A stretch of DNA of 64,000 nt from Cercis canadensis (lineage: Eukaryota; Streptophyta; Magnoliopsida; Fabales; Fabaceae). Shown here piece after piece: positions 1-10,523 of this stretch. How positions within the stretch are numbered: position 1 is the first letter of the stretch; each line of letters starts with the position of its first letter. A program made the position numbers and the translations under genes. Location of the stretch: contig QAOA01000366.1 in assembly GCA_003255065.1 (NCBI GenBank), forward strand, positions 179,402 through 243,401, read 5' to 3'. The notes under the pieces were generated by a model, which was given only the letters and a program-made list of their open reading frames with translations, was not told where the DNA came from and did not search any database.

Positions 1-239
1 AATATATTAAAAGTATCAATCATGAATCTATATAAAATTTGAAAGTGTATTAAACTAATGTAAAATGAGATAATATTCAAATTACCTATGGCGTATAATT
101 TGGATTGAGACTGTCAGTGTTTTTATCTAAGTCTATATGAACTTGCACTAATATTGGAATTGCAACATTGATATAATTAAAATATATAAAATTAAATCTT
201 TAAATTTTATATGTGTATTTACGGACATGATATGTTTCA

Positions 240-600
240 ATTTATCTCATACATTTTTGAGTGATTTTATGAAACATCTCTTTGAAGACAACATATGGTG
301 GTGTTTGTTGTGGAACTCCCCTTTGTATCAATCGTCAAAACTTTGAACTCGCTCCTTGTTCGAACCCTTGAAAAAGTCACATAAAGTTGTCCCTGGGTAA
401 AAACTGGTTTTGGTAGATATAGCCTAATATGCAATAAGGATTGACCTTGACTCTTATTTATTGACATGTCAAAGTAAACATGTAAGAGAAATTATCTTCT
501 TTGTAGTTTATGAGGCATCTTATTATTAGAGGATGTCAAGTTCATCATTGGAATGAACACATTTTCTCCTATGTTACTACTAGAAATAATTTTTTTCATG
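240..600 (-). pseudogene. PIF1-like helicase C-terminal relic (Helitron type)
   Basis: Read on the minus strand, this matches the end of the PIF1-like helicase carried by plant Helitrons. A GENVFIP-like segment is followed by PHKLQRR, then MSINKSQGQ (helicase motif with conserved K-S-Q-G), LYLPKPVFTQGQLYV and FSRV. An in-frame stop follows the LQRR segment, and a frameshift precedes the VFKEMF end, which corresponds to the usual VVYKEVF. Nothing of the upstream Rep/helicase is present, so it cannot encode an active enzyme. The family assignment rests on the INKSQGQ and GQLYV-SRV motifs. Confidence 0.8.
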
Positions 601-671
601 CTAACTTGTGTTTTGGAAGACTAGATGAGGTGATACTATTTAAGAATTATTAACTTGTGATAAAATTATAT

Positions 672-694
672 CCGCGTCAATGTGCGGGTGCTAG
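672..694 (+). other. Possible Helitron 3' terminus (hairpin plus CTAG)
   Basis: A GC-rich hairpin (CCGC...GCGG, 672-688) stands two bases before CTAG (691-694), in otherwise AT-rich DNA. Plant Helitrons end in a short hairpin followed closely by CTRR. The orientation is plus, opposite to the neighbouring helicase relic, so the two may belong to different elements. It is suggestive only. Confidence 0.3.
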
Positions 695-2946
695 CAACGG
701 GCGCGGGCCCCAAGCTACAGGATGGATGATACAATTTATGTGATTATAAAAGCATAAATTATATATATTTATATGATATAATATACTAATTATGAATTTT
801 ATAATTGGAACTATAGATGTAATACATTCAAAGTATGAATCATGAATTCATAGTACATTTAAAAGAGTACATTCAAACTATATACAAAAATAATTATTTC
901 TTATTCATTTATTGACATATTTTGATTAAAATTAAAATTCATTAGATTTTTTATTATATTTATAATGACATGCATTTAGTTCTAATTTTAGTTTAGTTTC
1001 ATCCTTGACAAAGTTGACTCTTTACATATAAAAATATGATGTCAATTAACTTTTAATTTGATTTGTAAATCGAAATTATTCCAGTGATTTTGTTTCCAAT
1101 TTAATCACTTGATTATGCCACACGTTCATATTTCTAGTTTGTTTCCTATTTAAGTTAACCTTGGATTTTGCCATTTAATCTCTCCTTAATTTTTCAGGAT
1201 GCATTTAGAGGTGAATTTTTCAAATTAAACATGCTTTGCACCTTATTTTGAATTGGAGTCATTACAAATAAAATGATAGTTTAGACAAAGTTGTCAAACA
1301 ACATTAATTTTATTCCTTTTTAAAGAATTTTATTGCATATACACGTGCTCACCATTATATATAATGATTTTTAGTTCACAAACACTCATGATTTTATATT
1401 TCAATTAAGTATTAAATAATAAATTTTTTATATGTTATAATTTATACATGAAGTCCCAAAAAAAAAACAAAAAACTTCAGCCAATAACATAACAAAAATT
1501 AGAACCAATAAAATATTTTATTATTATATGGAACCAAAGAAAATTCAAGATTCACCAATAACATATGGGACTAACATAGCTTTATCACTCTATAACTCAG
1601 CATGATATGAATATCAAATGTCTTTGTCTGAGATGTCTTCATAATCTTTGTTCTCATAGATAATGAATTTGAGTATCTTTCCACCATCATATTCAAATAA
1701 GGTTGCATGTCGCTCATCTAGGTGATTATCTTTTAGAAATTTCGGCATTCCATCTACGAATATGTAAGTCACACACACCAACAACAAAGTACATATAACT
1801 TTCACCTTCCAGTAATGTGTTATTTAAAAACCATATACCTTCTTTATTTTCCATATGGCTGGTTCCAAAGGCATCCGGAATACACTAATAAAATGCATGA
1901 TAGATTCATAATAATATTGTCAATACATATAAAGAATTTACATAGAAAAAATATACGAATAGTTAATTTGTACACAAGTTATTCACATATTAACTATTTT
2001 TATGTAGTATGATATATAACAAAATATCTAAGAAACTTTCAAATAGTAATGTTTTATGGTTAAAGTCATATATTTCTTTTGTTTTTATAAGCGCATAATA
2101 TACCTTTTGGAATTGTCATAACATTAAATAGCATTACTCTTTAAAATTTTCAAAACAAGAAATAAATTGTCTGTAGTATTGGAATAATTTATTTTTATTA
2201 TTATTTATTATTAAAAAAAATATTAAATAATTGATAACGGTTGAGACTCAAGACAATTAGATTGCAGTTGATAAATAAAATTATAATATTTCATTACTCC
2301 AAAAGAATAAAATTATACTTTCTCAATCACCCAAAGGATGGGATTTGTCCTAATCTTTCGGTATTTAATAATTAACAAAGGAAAGGGTCAGAATAATTAG
2401 AACTGTCTGAATATAGCTCCTGTAACAGACTACGGAGGAAAGGATAAATTTGTTAATTAAATTTCTGAAAGTGCCAAACAATCTTATTAATTTGATTATT
2501 TTATTATGTGATGGTGTCACCGTTTCAACTTTCCAATGTTGATCAATTTATCCTTTGTCAAGAAGAATATTTTGTTTTAAATTCCTTTAAAAAGCTTGCA
2601 ATATTTGGAAGTTGCCATTGTAGCCCCTGTTTTCTCATCAATGGGTGGTTTCTTCCCAAAAATCAGACGTTAATATCTAATCTTATTTGCTAAAATATCT
2701 CATGGAGATCTTGAGGAGTGATATATTGAGGTTGTATGTGTTTGATGTTATCTTGGTATACATTGAAATTCTGTGTGTCAACAAAGGAAACAAGCTGCAA
2801 ATAAAGGAACTACACGTAATTGGGAAAATTCCCTTATTGTCTTGTTGACTTTGCAATTGCAATGGTGGCAAGAAGATATTCTGCAGATATTTCTGCTCTT
2901 AAAAGCCTTCTGAAGGTTGTATCTTTTCAGAAAACAAACAGAAAAA
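695..2946. other. AT-rich intergenic DNA
   Basis: No gene could be supported here. A 63-codon minus-strand reading frame (1614-1805) begins with a hydrophobic, signal-peptide-like stretch (MKVICTLLLVCVTYIFVDG), but matches no family I know and has no supporting context. The last 80 bases are probably the 5' leader of the zinc-finger gene. Confidence 0.5.
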
Positions 2947-4791
2947 ATGCTTGAAATTTTGCCTTCTCTGAAGAGATCACTTAAGTGCAAAGTGAAACCA
3001 TCAGAAGTGCATGATCCAAAGGCAAGTAGGCACCAAAAAAGTGCCGAGAGAAAAGAACCAGACAAGCTTGAGCGTTCAAAAATGAAAGATTTCATCAAGG
3101 GAAGTTCCAAGAGCCACTCTGCGAAACGGCGGAGTTGTAGCCCAAAATCCAGGGGCGGCAGTAACATCCTTAACCCCATAACCCATGAAATTGTCCTTGA
3201 TAGCTCCAATGGTGAAATCAAAATTTATCAATGTTGCCCTTGTCCTTGTCCTCCTCAATGGGATAAAGGTGTGGAACAGCCTCAAAAATCAATAAGGCCA
3301 ACTACATCTTCAGGGAAAACCCATCATGTTGATTGTAAAGATTGCAACATCTCTTTGAATTCGAGGGTATTGTCGCGGGAAAATATTCATGATCCTTCAA
3401 ATTCAATTTGTCATATTTGTGGCCAGAAATCAAAAAAGCTTGATGCTGTTGAAGCACACCATAGCTCTGAGCATTCAGGTAATGACTTGTAATTTTTCCT
3501 GATGTAATTAGTATTTTTGAGTAACTTTGAGGTGCTTCTCCCTTTCTGAGTCTCCTTCTCCTTCAGATGAATTTTGGTTACATGAAGTCTCTATTTAGTG
3601 TTTTATATTTTGACATGACCTGGCCAGTTATATTCACTGTTAAAAGAACTTCGTAGATAGACTTGCATTAGTACTGATGTAAAGCCCTTTGACTTTGAGG
3701 AACTTAACATGCTTTAGCAGAAAAGTAAGGGAAGGAAGGAGCAGCTCAAAGGATTCTTCATGTTGTTCTAAAGCTTTGCAGCATCACTTTAGAAAATTTT
3801 CTTTTGAATTTTGTCCTAACTCTTATGCTAGCCTACGCTATATTCCATCGTAGGTTTTCTACTGCAAGCTTATTGGTTTCAGGTCTTGAACAAAACTGAG
3901 ATTTTCTACTTATATATACATCCCGTTACCACTTCCTTACTGATTTTTTTTTTCATACTTGAATTAAGGCATCTCATTGCTGGTTATCAGATTTTATAAT
4001 CTAAAACTCAATTACTTCCATCTAAACTTTGAAGAGGACAAAGGAGGACACTTTGACTATTCGGTGGATATTTCTTTTCAATAGGGGACTTACTTTGAAA
4101 AAGAAGCATTCGTAAAAAATTAGTTAAGTTACCTAAAGATATGATTTTTTATTTTTTGGCAGTGACTGAACTTCATAAAGAAGATTCATCTTGGCAGATT
4201 ATAGAAAGAATATGCAAAACAAGCAGGATTAATTCTGAGAACAACTGTGGGCAGATTGAAAGTGTCTTGAAAGTTCAGAACATGCAAAAAGCCATTGCTT
4301 CCTTTGAAGAATATAGAGAAATGGTAAAGACTAACGCTGGCAAGCTGCAGAAGCAGCATCCACGTTGCCTGGCAGATGGAAACGAACTTTTAAGGTTCCA
4401 TGGCACAACTGTTGCCTGCTCTCTTGGTATAAATGGCTCTTCTAGTTTGTGCACTCTAGACCATTGTGGTGTATGTCAAATTCTGAGGCATGGGTTCTCC
4501 ACCAAGAATGAATTCCTTGGTTCCTTGGGGGTTTTCACCACTTCTACAAGTGGAAAAGCCTCTGATTCCATTGTGGTATCTGAAGAGAGGCCATCTCCAA
4601 GAAAGTCTGTTATAGTGTGCAGAGTAATAGCAGGGAGAGTCCATAATCCTCTGCAAGAAATTCAAGAAGAGGGTCATTTAGAGTTTGATTCATTGGCAGA
4701 CAAAATAAGCAGCCATTCAGATATTGAGGGGCTTTATCCATTAAATCCAAGAGCTCTCCTCCCTTGCTTTGTGGTAATCTACAAACCCTAA
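2947..4791 (+). CDS. C2H2 zinc-finger protein with PARP/ART-like C-terminal domain
   Basis: Two exons, 2947-3478 and 4163-4791, join in frame across a GT-AG intron to give 386 aa. The start was chosen at MLEILPSLKRSLKCK because the family begins with a similar LKRSL-C-K-SEVHDPK segment. Residues 1-70 are basic and probably nuclear-targeting. A single C2H2 finger (CHICGQ...H-H...H) occupies about 155-177. The exon 2 product has LRFHGTT (about 255-260), a GVFTTSTSGKA segment (300-310), VIVCRVIAGR (327-336) and a LPCFVVIYK end. These fall in the order of the PARP catalytic fold (HG-T/S, YFA-S-KA, final beta strand), but the tyrosine is replaced by F-T. The family is that of Arabidopsis At4g27240/At5g54630, annotated only as zinc-finger related. 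Enzymatic activity is unproven. The CRLK1-like gene lies two genes downstream. Confidence 0.85.
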
Positions 4792-5335
4792 AACTAATCA
4801 ACTTGACGGTGCCTGAGTTGAATTCGAGGTCGAGTGAATCTCGGAGGTCAGATAAAATCGAGCTAATCTGCACAAGTAGAAAGAGCTGGACTGTTATTTT
4901 CAGGCTCCAAAGATTAAGTTAAGTCGGTTCGAACTAAAAATAGGTCATTAATGAGATATGAGTTAAAAGTCTCGTACCTGTAATAGGAGGGTTATTTATA
5001 GGGGTATTGAGAAAAATGATAGTGATATGCTAATGATAGGTTTGGTTTGGGCCTTTGGTGTAGTAGACTTTTGGTGTAATGAGCTTTTGAATTTAGGCTT
5101 AAAATAAAGTATCTACACAACTCAAACTTAAGAAAAAGGCTCTCTTATGAGTTTCAAATAGAGGCTCTCATATGAGAATCAGAATTTTGATTCTTCTCAA
5201 GTTTGGTGCTTTTACTGTTGATTTATTGGTGTAAGAATGAAAAAGAACAGTAATTCATGGTGAGAAAATTAGGAAGATGTATCGCAAGCAAAACTTGACT
5301 ATGGCCAATTCTACATCACAAGACGTGGTATGGAT
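4792..5335. other. 3' flank of the zinc-finger gene, no gene seen
   Basis: Contains the probable 3' untranslated region and spacer. No open frame or repeat is convincing. Confidence 0.4.
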
Positions 5336-5474
5336 GTTATAAGTGGAATTGATTACAGAAATGATATGAGCCGTTTAATCCTGTTTTGATGTTGAAAGCA
5401 TGACACAATAATACAAGACTCATTGTAGTAAGGTTCTTCCTCTTTCAAAAACATGATTGATTTGTTGTTTCACC

Positions 5475-5868
5475 CTTGTGCTACTCTCTTATGCTATCAC
5501 TATCTATTTATGTATGGGGCTCAATGAGAGTTATAGTGTAATTTTAGTGTCATTGTGAAGATCTCAAAAAATTGGATCACTTAGTTTGTGCCAAGACACA
5601 TAGTTCCTTATAAAATGCAAGAATGATATGATACATGAAAGCGTGTCAAGAAATAGCCTTTTAAGTTTATTTTTTGGCATATTTTCTTATATTGTGTCAT
5701 TCTTACATTTTATAAGGAATTGTGTGTTTTGGCACATATTAAGTGACTTAATTTTTCAAAATTTTTGCAATAACACTAAAATCACACTGTAAATCCCACT
5801 GAGTCTCAGCCAATTGAGGGGAGTGTCGTACATGGGAGTAGCATAAGAAGTTAATAGCATAGTGCTCA
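5475..5868. mobile_element. Foldback MITE, copy 1
   Basis: A long inverted repeat. The left arm (GTGTCATTGTGAAGATCTCA..., then CCTTATAAAATGCAAGAATG) reappears reverse-complemented in the right arm (CATTCTTACATTTTATAAGG, later CAATAACACTAAAATCACAC). The ends are frayed, and no target duplication was defined for this copy. There is no coding capacity. Confidence 0.65.
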
Positions 5869-6554
5869 CATTCATTACTATGTGTTAACATAATTTAAAT
5901 TTTATTAAATTAATTCTAAGTATAAAAAAAATTTAAATAAATTTAGTACAATTTAAATTATGGTAATTGTCAATATAATACAATTATAAAAACTACTTGG
6001 ACATCTAAAATGTTGTAGGATAGTATTGCCCTTTAATAATTGGTATCAGTATGTCATTTTATGATTAACAGGATTCTTGTTGGCATTTCTCATTAGAAAA
6101 GGGCTTGTGCTGCAGATTCATTTATAACTTATAAGGGATTTGTTGAAGTATCTATTAAAAAAGAGAAATTATGCTTGCACACTTAAATACAAAAATGTAA
6201 AGAATCTAAGCCATAAAAAAAGTTTAGGTAAAGTTATAAGTGGAATTGACAACTGAAATGATATTAGCCATTTAATCCTGTTTTGATGTTGAAAGCATGA
6301 CACAATAATACAAGACTTAGTGTAGTCAGGTTCTTCCTGTTTCATTGATGCCTCATACTAAACTGTGTTATACTCTATTAGCATAATTTAAATTTTATTA
6401 AATTAATGTTTAAGTATATAAAAAACTTTAAAAATTTAATACAATTTAAATTATATTAATCATGAATAAAATATAGTTATAAAAACCATTTGGACATCCA
6501 AAATGATGTAGGATAGTATTGCCCTTTAATAATTGGTATTAGTATGTCATTTTA

Positions 6555-7004
6555 GGTGAGGGCTAAGTTATCATTCCTTTATGTTATTCTCTTATGCTAC
6601 GCTCCTCCTCAATTGGGTGAGAAGCAGNTTCTCTTATGCTACACTCCTCCTCAATTGGGTGAGAAGCAGTGAGACTTACAGTATGATTTTGGTGTCATTA
6701 CAAATATCTTAAAAAACTGAGTCATCAAGTATATACTAGAACATACAGTTCCTTATAAAATGTAAGAATGACACCATATAAGAAAGCGTGCCAAAAAATA
6801 AACTTGAAAAATTTATTTTTTATAACGCTTTCCTATATTGTGTTGTTTTTACATTTTATAAGAAATTGTGTGTCCTAGCACATATTGAGTGACTCAGTTT
6901 TTCGAGATATTCTCAATGACACTAAAATCACATTGCAACTCTCATTGGATCCAATGCATGGGTGGGCCTCGTGTAACATAAAAAGATAGTAGCATAATGC
7001 TCAC
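6555..7004. mobile_element. Foldback MITE, copy 2, with 9-10 bp target duplication (Mutator-like)
   Basis: Same family as the element at 5475. It is flanked by direct repeats TGTCATTTTA at 6545-6554 and 7005-7014. The paralogous spacer at 6052-6061 has this site once, uninterrupted, which is a natural empty site. A 9-10 bp duplication is the mark of Mutator-like transposition. The length is inflated by a duplicated 39-base stretch around the single N at 6628. Confidence 0.75.
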
Positions 7005-7845
7005 TGTCATTTTATGATTAAGAAGATTCTTGTTGGCATTTTTCATTAGAAAAGGGCTTTTGGTGTAGATTCATTCATAGGGGATTTGTTAAAGTATGTA
7101 TTAGAAAAGAGAAATTATGCTTGCACACCTAAATACAAAAATGTAAAGAATCTAAGTCATAAAAAGGTTTAGGTAAAGTTAATATGAGTCCAATTATAGT
7201 TTAAAAGAGTATAGTTAAATTTAGATATATATTAATATATGTGAAGGTGTAAAAATGTGTGTTTGCGACACAACTCATTAAGAAATGAAAAGGGTTTATA
7301 TGCTAGATATTTTGTATGGGGACACAACTCTTGTCCCTTTCATTTTTTTGTATTGCAAGTTGCTTTCTTTAGTGTCCAGATATTTTTTCCATTCTTCTTT
7401 TCTAATCCTTGTTCTTTCTTCTGGTAAAGTTTCAAACTTTCAATTAACATTAGTGGTTGAAAGGTCTTGGTAGTTGGTACAACCATACAGTTTAGGCTCT
7501 GATATTTCTGAGGTGATACATGGGTGGAAGAAATACAGTTGTTGAATTATAGGACAGAAGCAGCAGAACTTGATTGCAATACATGCAGTTCCTTTCAAGG
7601 GCCAATTGTAGTTCACTTAGTATTAGAAGGAAGATGAGGTGCTTGCCTTCTCAATTGACGCTTAGTGTTATTATTTTTGACAAATAGGTCCTTAATTTTT
7701 GGCAAATAGACTTGGCTGTCAAACGTTAGTTATCTCACAATTCTGCATAAAAGATGTTAAATGCTGTACTGTAATCAATTTTTTTTTTTGTTATATAAGA
7801 GAATGAAAGAAAAAATAATTTATTAAGGGATTTGTCAAGTTACTT

Positions 7846-8183
7846 AAGGGGTAGTGCTACTCTCTTAGATTTTGGTGGGACTCACATCTTGAAATTAGTG
7901 TCATTGCGAAGATCTCAAAAAATTGAGTCATGCAAAATGAGTCAGATTCTAAAACAATTGACAAAATTTGAAATTAATTATGTCAAAGAAAATTATTATT
8001 CATTGCTATTATTAATTTGGATGTTTTCTATGTTGCTCTGTTTATGTATTTTAAAAGAAACTAACTGTTTTAATTCACACAAGGTGATTCATTTTTTTAA
8101 AATCTTCACAATAAAACAAATTTTAACATATAAGTCCTATCAAAATCTCCTCAAATGAGTGGGTGATGTAACACTACCCCTTT
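7846..8183. mobile_element. Foldback MITE, copy 3 (diverged)
   Basis: Ends are AAGGGGTAGTG (7846-7856) and its complement CACTACCCCTT (8172-8182). Inside, GTGTCATTGCGAAGATCTCA matches the arm of the other two copies, and the opposite arm is diverged. There is no product. Confidence 0.6.
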
Positions 8184-8625
8184 TAAAGACACACACCATT
8201 TATTAAACATAACTCTTATTCTTTCAGTATGGCTTTCAGTATGGTAACATATGACTGCAATCAATTAGTAACTGAAGGCGACAAGACTGTCTTCTCTTCA
8301 AGGAAAAAAAAAAAAAGTTGCTTTTTTTTTTTGGGAGTATGGATAACTTATAATATCTATGTCATTTATAATATTAAAATATGATATTATAATTAGTTAA
8401 ACTTTAATAATATATGTGAGAATGACGTTACTTTAATCTGCTATGTTTATAAAAATCTATTATGTCTCTGTATGATGTAATACGAATTTGGATAATGAAA
8501 ACTTCGACCCTTTGAATATGTTGTAGGTTTCTAGCAATTGACTTAAGAGGGAAAAAGAATTCTTATACCGAAACCTTTTTATCATTCACATCAATTACTC
8601 AAATCTGAATCAGTCACTTAAAAGC

Positions 8626-8630
<5 letters not shown>

Positions 8631-8673
<43 letters not shown>
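8631..8673. repeat. Poly-T run ending at a single N
   Basis: Forty-three T in a row stop at an N (8674). This is probably a contig end at a homopolymer, so the true length is unknown. Confidence 0.8.
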
Positions 8674-9077
8674 NGATTTAGTTCGGCAATTTTACTGAAA
8701 TAATGTTTTTTTTATAAAATAAATACAGAAATAGGTTACTTTTCAAAGTATTTACCAGAATTAGTTATTTTTGCGCCTAATAAACACGTACACATTTTAA
8801 TCAAAAAACGCTGAAATAACAAAGCGTTTTAAATAAATAAATAAATAAGTCACATTATAAACTGCATTTTATTTAAAAAAACACAGATTCATTTTATTAA
8901 AAATGATGAAATGTAAAAAGGTCAAAACTTTTATCATTGGGAAGGGACAAAAACACGGAAATGATAATGTGTATTGTAATAGAAAATGCTCTCTCATTTT
9001 TGCGTTTTGTATAAGAAAACACGAATTTGATATTGTGTTTTCTTTAACAAAACGTTGAAATGGAAACCTGAAAATTG

Positions 9078-9208
9078 ACTTGCCTCGTAAATGACAAAAA
9101 CACATATTCAAATACTCGTTTTCTTATATAAAACGCATATTTGAATATGCATTTTTCAAAAAAAAAATGCTTATTCAAATACGTGTTTTTATCATTTACG
9201 AGGCAAGT
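9078..9208. repeat. Inverted repeat (hairpin)
   Basis: ACTTGCCTCGTAAATGA (from 9078) is mirrored by TCATTTACGAGGCAAGT (ending 9208), with further pairing inside and a palindromic centre near 9130. It is probably part of the terminal structure of the transposon that carries the PMD-like fragment just downstream. Confidence 0.65.
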
Positions 9209-9444
9209 TTGACTATTGTCACCATCTCCCTCACCAGCGTCCCTTCTCCTTCCCTCCTCTGGCCTCCATTCTCTTCACCATTGCATTTCGAATTCTGTCC
9301 CTACCTCTCCATTTCTGCTATCCTCTCTAGCCTTGAAGCTTTGTTTTATCCTCTCCCTTGGTCATATTCTTCTCCCAATCTCCATCTTAATCTTCTGTTT
9401 CTTGGTAACTTTAATTATTTTCTTTGAGTTATGTACTTAAAGAA

Positions 9445-9555
9445 ATGACTGATCATGGAGAAATTGTACCTGGACCAATTGATGCATCTGTATTAACTCT
9501 ACAAGCATCCCATATTTTTAATGAAGTATGGAACCATGAGATTAGTAAATTTTAA
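9445..9555 (+). pseudogene. PMD/MAIN-like transposase-derived fragment
   Basis: A 36-codon frame contains VPGPIDASVLTLQASH and VWNHE. These fit the opening of the plant mobile domain (GPID-S-L-LQ--H-S--VWNG) found in MAIN-like and 'phosphatase 7 long form' proteins and in related Mutator/Gypsy-borne proteins. Translation stops soon after. It is truncated, with no function expected. Confidence 0.45.
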
Positions 9556-10430
9556 CTCAATCTTTCAGTATAAATTTGTTAAATTTATGATGTTGATAGA
9601 TTTGCATTATTAGTTTAAATTTTAGTTTAGATTTTTGTCTTAATTTGTTAGTTTAAAAATTTGATAGTAGTATTTTCCTTAAATTTTGAATTGTTAGTTT
9701 AATTTTTTTTGTTTTAATTTGTTAGTTTATATTTTTGTCTTGATTTGTTTGTTTGTCTGAATTGTTAGTTTAAATTTTGAATAATAGTTGTTAAATTTAA
9801 GGAATAAATTACTTAGTTTAAAATTTTGAATAATAGATGGTTTTTTTTTTTTTTTAAATTTGGTTTTGCTAGTTGGGAAGGATTCAATTGTTCTAAAAAT
9901 AAGAAAACAAAAACAAGAGATGACTATTTTTAAAAACAAAAACAAAAACACTTTCAAACACATTTGTAGGAAGAAGTGACAACCAATTAAATATAAAATA
10001 CTTTTTAGTATATAAAAATTTTAAATTAAAAAGAGACTATCTCATTACAAAATTAAAACATATCACATACTTCAACAAAAACTTACCGAAATATTTATGA
10101 ATAACTCACTAAAGACAATTGTTAGCGGCGAAAATATCATAAATATTTTTTAAAGAAAGGTGAATGGGCAAAATTCTCATAGCAGTTCAGTATCTTATCA
10201 ATTGGTTTTATCTAACAATGTACTGGTAGATGGTTTTTTTTTTTAATTTGGTTTTGGTAGTTGGGAAGGATTCAATTGACATGCGTGGGAAGAAACTAGG
10301 ATAGAATGTTAACTGCTAACGTTTCCAAAGACTTTTTGAGTCGTTGGTGGGCTTAACAACATCACGTGCTTACCTTCTTCAACCTTAAACGAGTTCAGAC
10401 GAGAGTGATTTTAAGTTACTGAAAAAAAAG
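9556..10430. repeat. Spacer with direct duplication upstream of ANR
   Basis: The stretch 9836-9888 (GATGG, T-run, then GTTGGGAAGGATTCAATTG) recurs at 10229-10276. Between 9600 and 9830 there are several degenerate TTTGTTAGTTTA-like repeats. No gene was seen. The last 150 bases are probably the ANR promoter. Confidence 0.55.
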
Positions 10431-10440
10431 TCTATTTAAG
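10431..10440 (+). promoter_or_regulatory. Possible TATA box of ANR
   Basis: TCTATTTAAG lies 84-93 bases before the ANR start codon, a normal spacing for a plant TATA element plus a short leader. Confidence 0.35.
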
Positions 10441-10523
10441 AAGCAAACGCAAACTCCCTTTCCTCCATTCCATTTCAGTTGTTGAGAGAGAAAAAGAGAG
10501 ATAATTAGCATCCAATCCATTCC

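Larger units (their letters stand above)
5336..7190. repeat. Tandemly duplicated spacer, each copy carrying a MITE
   Basis: The sequence from about 5336 (GTGGAATTGATTACAGAAAT) recurs at about 6237. The stretch 6028-6240 recurs in two pieces, 6520-6554 and 7005-7190. The two copies are roughly 85-90% alike by eye. Each copy holds a related foldback element at a different place, so the duplication preceded at least one insertion. There are no genes. Confidence 0.7.

Noticed and set aside
1614..1805. A 63-codon minus-strand frame starting with a signal-peptide-like stretch
   Set aside because: Single small frame in transposon-rich DNA, with no recognisable family and no splice or promoter support.
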